NCBI GenBank assembly: GCA_017883485.1
Contig: JADGNM010000133.1
Location: 1-7,039 of the forward strand
Length of the DNA stretch: 7,039 nucleotides
From: Methanosarcina sp.
Lineage (GTDB): Archaea; Halobacteriota; Methanosarcinia; Methanosarcinales; Methanosarcinaceae
Direction of reading: 5' to 3'
Shown here: one piece after another, positions 5,881-7,039 of the stretch
How the letters are laid out: every line of letters starts with the position of its first letter
Position numbering within the stretch: the stretch's first letter is position 1
Notes under the pieces: model-generated
What the model was told of the DNA's origin: nothing
Database searches by the model: none
The model's input: only the letters and a program-made list of their open reading frames with translations
Translations under genes and position numbers: made by a program

Positions 5881-6774
5881 TCAGAAGAGCTCATGCAGTT
5901 TGAACTGATATTTTCCCAATTTTCCGCCATAATTTCCTGCTGAAATTTTCTTGATGCCGGGAACAGTTACAGCAGCCTTTATTCCTGCTTTCATCGCAGT
6001 CTTTATGCTTTCTTCATCAAGCCCGTTAATAACAATTTCGTATACAGCATTGACATCTGTCGGGACTTCAGTATTCTCAACTCTATCCTTTATAGAGGGG
6101 CAGAATCTCTCGCTAACACTTGCTTTGAGGAATTTGTATTTGTTTGCTCCTGATTTAGACCCACTGGACACAACGCCTCCAGGGAAAGGGGTTATTGTAC
6201 CTTCCAGTTCTGCAATTGCGTCAACCGCAACCTCGGCTGCAGTCAGGGCGCTCATCTGTGAGTCTCCAAAAATAAAGAAGTTGCCGCCTGCAATTCCAGC
6301 TACAGCTCCAATATTTTCTTCATTAAGGAAATCTCCTCCCATGATAGGGATTTTATGTACTTTGCGACCTGCAATCTGAGTTAAGGATTCCATACCATCT
6401 CCGAAAAATCTGAGTTTAGCGCCAGTGTTAAACTGTTTTTCAGCTTCAGGAAGCCCGTTGAAGACTGCAGTTGTGGGGGCTGTAAGTACACATTGTCCAA
6501 TCCTGTCAATTAACTGTTTTTCCAGAGCTTCATAATTAAAATTACAGATCTGAATATAAACTCCGGGCCTGCCATCAGGAGTTTCACCTGGACTTGCTAG
6601 TCTTTCAATTCCTGCTTCTGCAGGACACATTATAACTGATGTTGCAAAGCCTGTGGCTTCGGTAGCTGCCACTAGAGCCCAGCGTTTGGTAGCTGCAGTT
6701 ATTAGTACGCGTGCAATCTTGATCGAAAATGCTTCAGCATATGTATCTTCGATTTCTACTCCATTGATTTCTAT
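5881..6774 (-). CDS. ftr: Formylmethanofuran:tetrahydromethanopterin (sarcinapterin) formyltransferase, apparent ATA start
   Basis: Soluble cytoplasmic enzyme of the C1 branch of methanogenesis, moving the formyl group between formylmethanofuran and tetrahydromethanopterin, or tetrahydrosarcinapterin in Methanosarcina; it runs in reverse when methyl groups are oxidised to CO2. The whole family sequence is recognisable, for example GFATSVIMCPAEAGIERLAS, PGGVVSSGSKSGANKYKFLK and the C-terminus GGKLGKYQFKLHELF. Reading from ATA at 6774 gives 297 aa, exactly the family length, with the expected N-terminus EINGVEIEDTYAEAF after the first codon. A TGAGGG site lies 6 bases before the ATA. No ATG, GTG or TTG occurs in frame until GTG at 6672, which would give 263 aa, remove 34 conserved residues (through RWAL) and lack a ribosome-binding site. 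A TGA lies in frame just upstream, at 6786-6784. The ATA may be a real weak start, a mutation, or a sequencing error. No other frameshift or stop is seen. Confidence 0.93.
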   Translation of the reverse strand: MEINGVEIEDTYAEAFSIKIARVLITAATKRWALVAATEATGFATSVIMCPAEAGIERLASPGETPDGRPGVYIQICNFNYEALEKQLIDRIGQCVLTAPTTAVFNGLPEAEKQFNTGAKLRFFGDGMESLTQIAGRKVHKIPIMGGDFLNEENIGAVAGIAGGNFFIFGDSQMSALTAAEVAVDAIAELEGTITPFPGGVVSSGSKSGANKYKFLKASVSERFCPSIKDRVENTEVPTDVNAVYEIVINGLDEESIKTAMKAGIKAAVTVPGIKKISAGNYGGKLGKYQFKLHELF

Positions 6775-6780
6775 AAAAAT

Positions 6781-6786
6781 CCCTCA
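6781..6786 (-). promoter_or_regulatory. ftr ribosome-binding site that points to the ATA start
   Basis: On the minus strand TGAGGG is followed by six bases and then ATA (6774-6772). The GAGG core and spacing are what a Methanosarcina start codon normally has. An ATT (6780-6778) directly after the site is too close to be used. This site decides for the 297-aa reading over the GTG at 6672. Confidence 0.65.
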
Positions 6787-6791
6787 TTTGA

Positions 6792-6847
6792 TTGTGGTTA
6801 CATTTGTGGTTACTAGTTTACGATCAGCTAGTTTACAGTCAGTTTAG
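6792..6847 (-). repeat. Two sets of direct repeats in the ftr leader
   Basis: In plus-strand coordinates TTGTGGTTAC occurs at 6792-6801 and 6804-6813 (12-bp period), directly joined to CTAGTTTAC at 6813-6821 and 6828-6836 (15-bp period), with a weaker CAGTTTA at 6840-6846. On the ftr strand they read as paired GTAAACTAG and GTAACCACAA motifs, ending a few bases before the ribosome-binding site. Their position in the probable 5' leader makes a regulatory role possible; small tandem duplications are the neutral alternative. Confidence 0.6.
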
Positions 6848-6900
6848 GAAATAACAGGTTTGATACTCTCTGCCTTTTCCGGTAATGTTATCTTCCATTC

Positions 6901-6910
6901 TTCTATAATT
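6901..6910 (-). promoter_or_regulatory. Candidate TATA box for ftr
   Basis: AATTATAGAA on the minus strand is the best TATA-like sequence at a sensible distance and would place the transcription start near 6880, with a leader of about 105 nt that includes the direct repeats. A second A/T-rich stretch (TAATAAATAG, about 6940-6950) is an alternative. Confidence 0.35.
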
Positions 6911-6961
6911 CTTCCAGATTCTCTGAATACACTTATTGACTATTTATTACTAGGGAGCGCA

Positions 6962-7020
6962 GAGGGTCACGAATACCCCGACCTTCAGGTTGGGGATGAA
7001 GTGGACCCTCGCCTCTTTTT
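6962..7020 (+). repeat. Nested hairpin resembling an IS200/IS605-type end, followed by T5
   Basis: CCCCGACC (6976-6983), loop TTCA, GGTTGGGG (6988-6995) form an 8-bp stem with one G-T pair. An outer stem is possible between GAGGGTC (6962-6968) and GACCCTC (7004-7010), and five T follow at 7016-7020. A G/C-rich stem with a TTCA loop followed by GGGGATGAAGT is like the right ends of IS200/IS605 (tnpB) elements in archaea. No tnpB precedes it on this strand, where ftr lies on the opposite strand, so it would be a solitary end or a palindrome-associated remnant. Alternatively it is an ordinary terminator-like hairpin. Confidence 0.5.
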
Positions 7021-7039
7021 GATTCCGATCAAAATCTAT

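Noticed and set aside
5951..6379. Plus-strand open frame of 142 codons opposite ftr
   Set aside because: It lies wholly antisense to the clearly conserved ftr and is explained by ftr codon use.
5881..6672. ftr as a truncated pseudogene starting at GTG 6672
   Set aside because: The missing 34 residues are intact in frame upstream with a well-placed ribosome-binding site; only the start codon itself is unusual.

Overview
The window looks like chromosomal DNA from a methanogenic archaeon of the genus Methanosarcina. The basis is an Ftr protein that reads like the mesophilic Methanosarcina enzyme, an archaeal MfnA, A/T-rich intergenic stretches of 150 to 900 bases, archaeal TATA-like boxes and oligo-T tracts. 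The genus is inferred from remembered protein families, not from a search.

Layout. Bases 1-924 hold no convincing gene but contain several short repeats, a TATA-like box followed by T-tracts, and the mfnA promoter. Bases 925-2112 (+) are mfnA, the tyrosine decarboxylase of methanofuran synthesis; its TATA box sits so close that the mRNA is probably leaderless. Bases 2113-2458 hold T-rich termination signals, a decayed copy of a small inverted-repeat element and the next promoter. Bases 2459-3553 (+) encode a site-2-type intramembrane metalloprotease with two CBS domains. Its last codons run into a decaying array of about 20-bp tandem repeats (3545-3670). A 157-bp MITE-like element with 13-bp perfect terminal inverted repeats follows (3693-3849), then three 15-bp tandem repeats (3902-3946). 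Bases 4200-5735 (+) encode a TraB/PrgY-family membrane protein with a long low-complexity N-terminal extension. Bases 5881-6774 (-) are ftr, convergent with traB. The end of the window (6962-7020) has a nested hairpin that resembles an IS200/IS605-type end.

How the genes relate. MfnA makes tyramine for the methanofuran cofactor, and Ftr moves the formyl group from formylmethanofuran to the pterin carrier, so cofactor synthesis and use lie about 4 kb apart on opposite strands. The S2P and TraB genes between them encode membrane proteins of regulatory or quality-control type; no direct link with the C1 pathway is visible. The genes are widely spaced, so each probably has its own promoter.

The most notable observation is that full-length Ftr (297 aa) can only be read from an ATA codon, placed 6 nt after a TGAGGG ribosome-binding site, where an ATG is expected. 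The first conventional start codon in frame (GTG at 6672) would remove 34 conserved residues.
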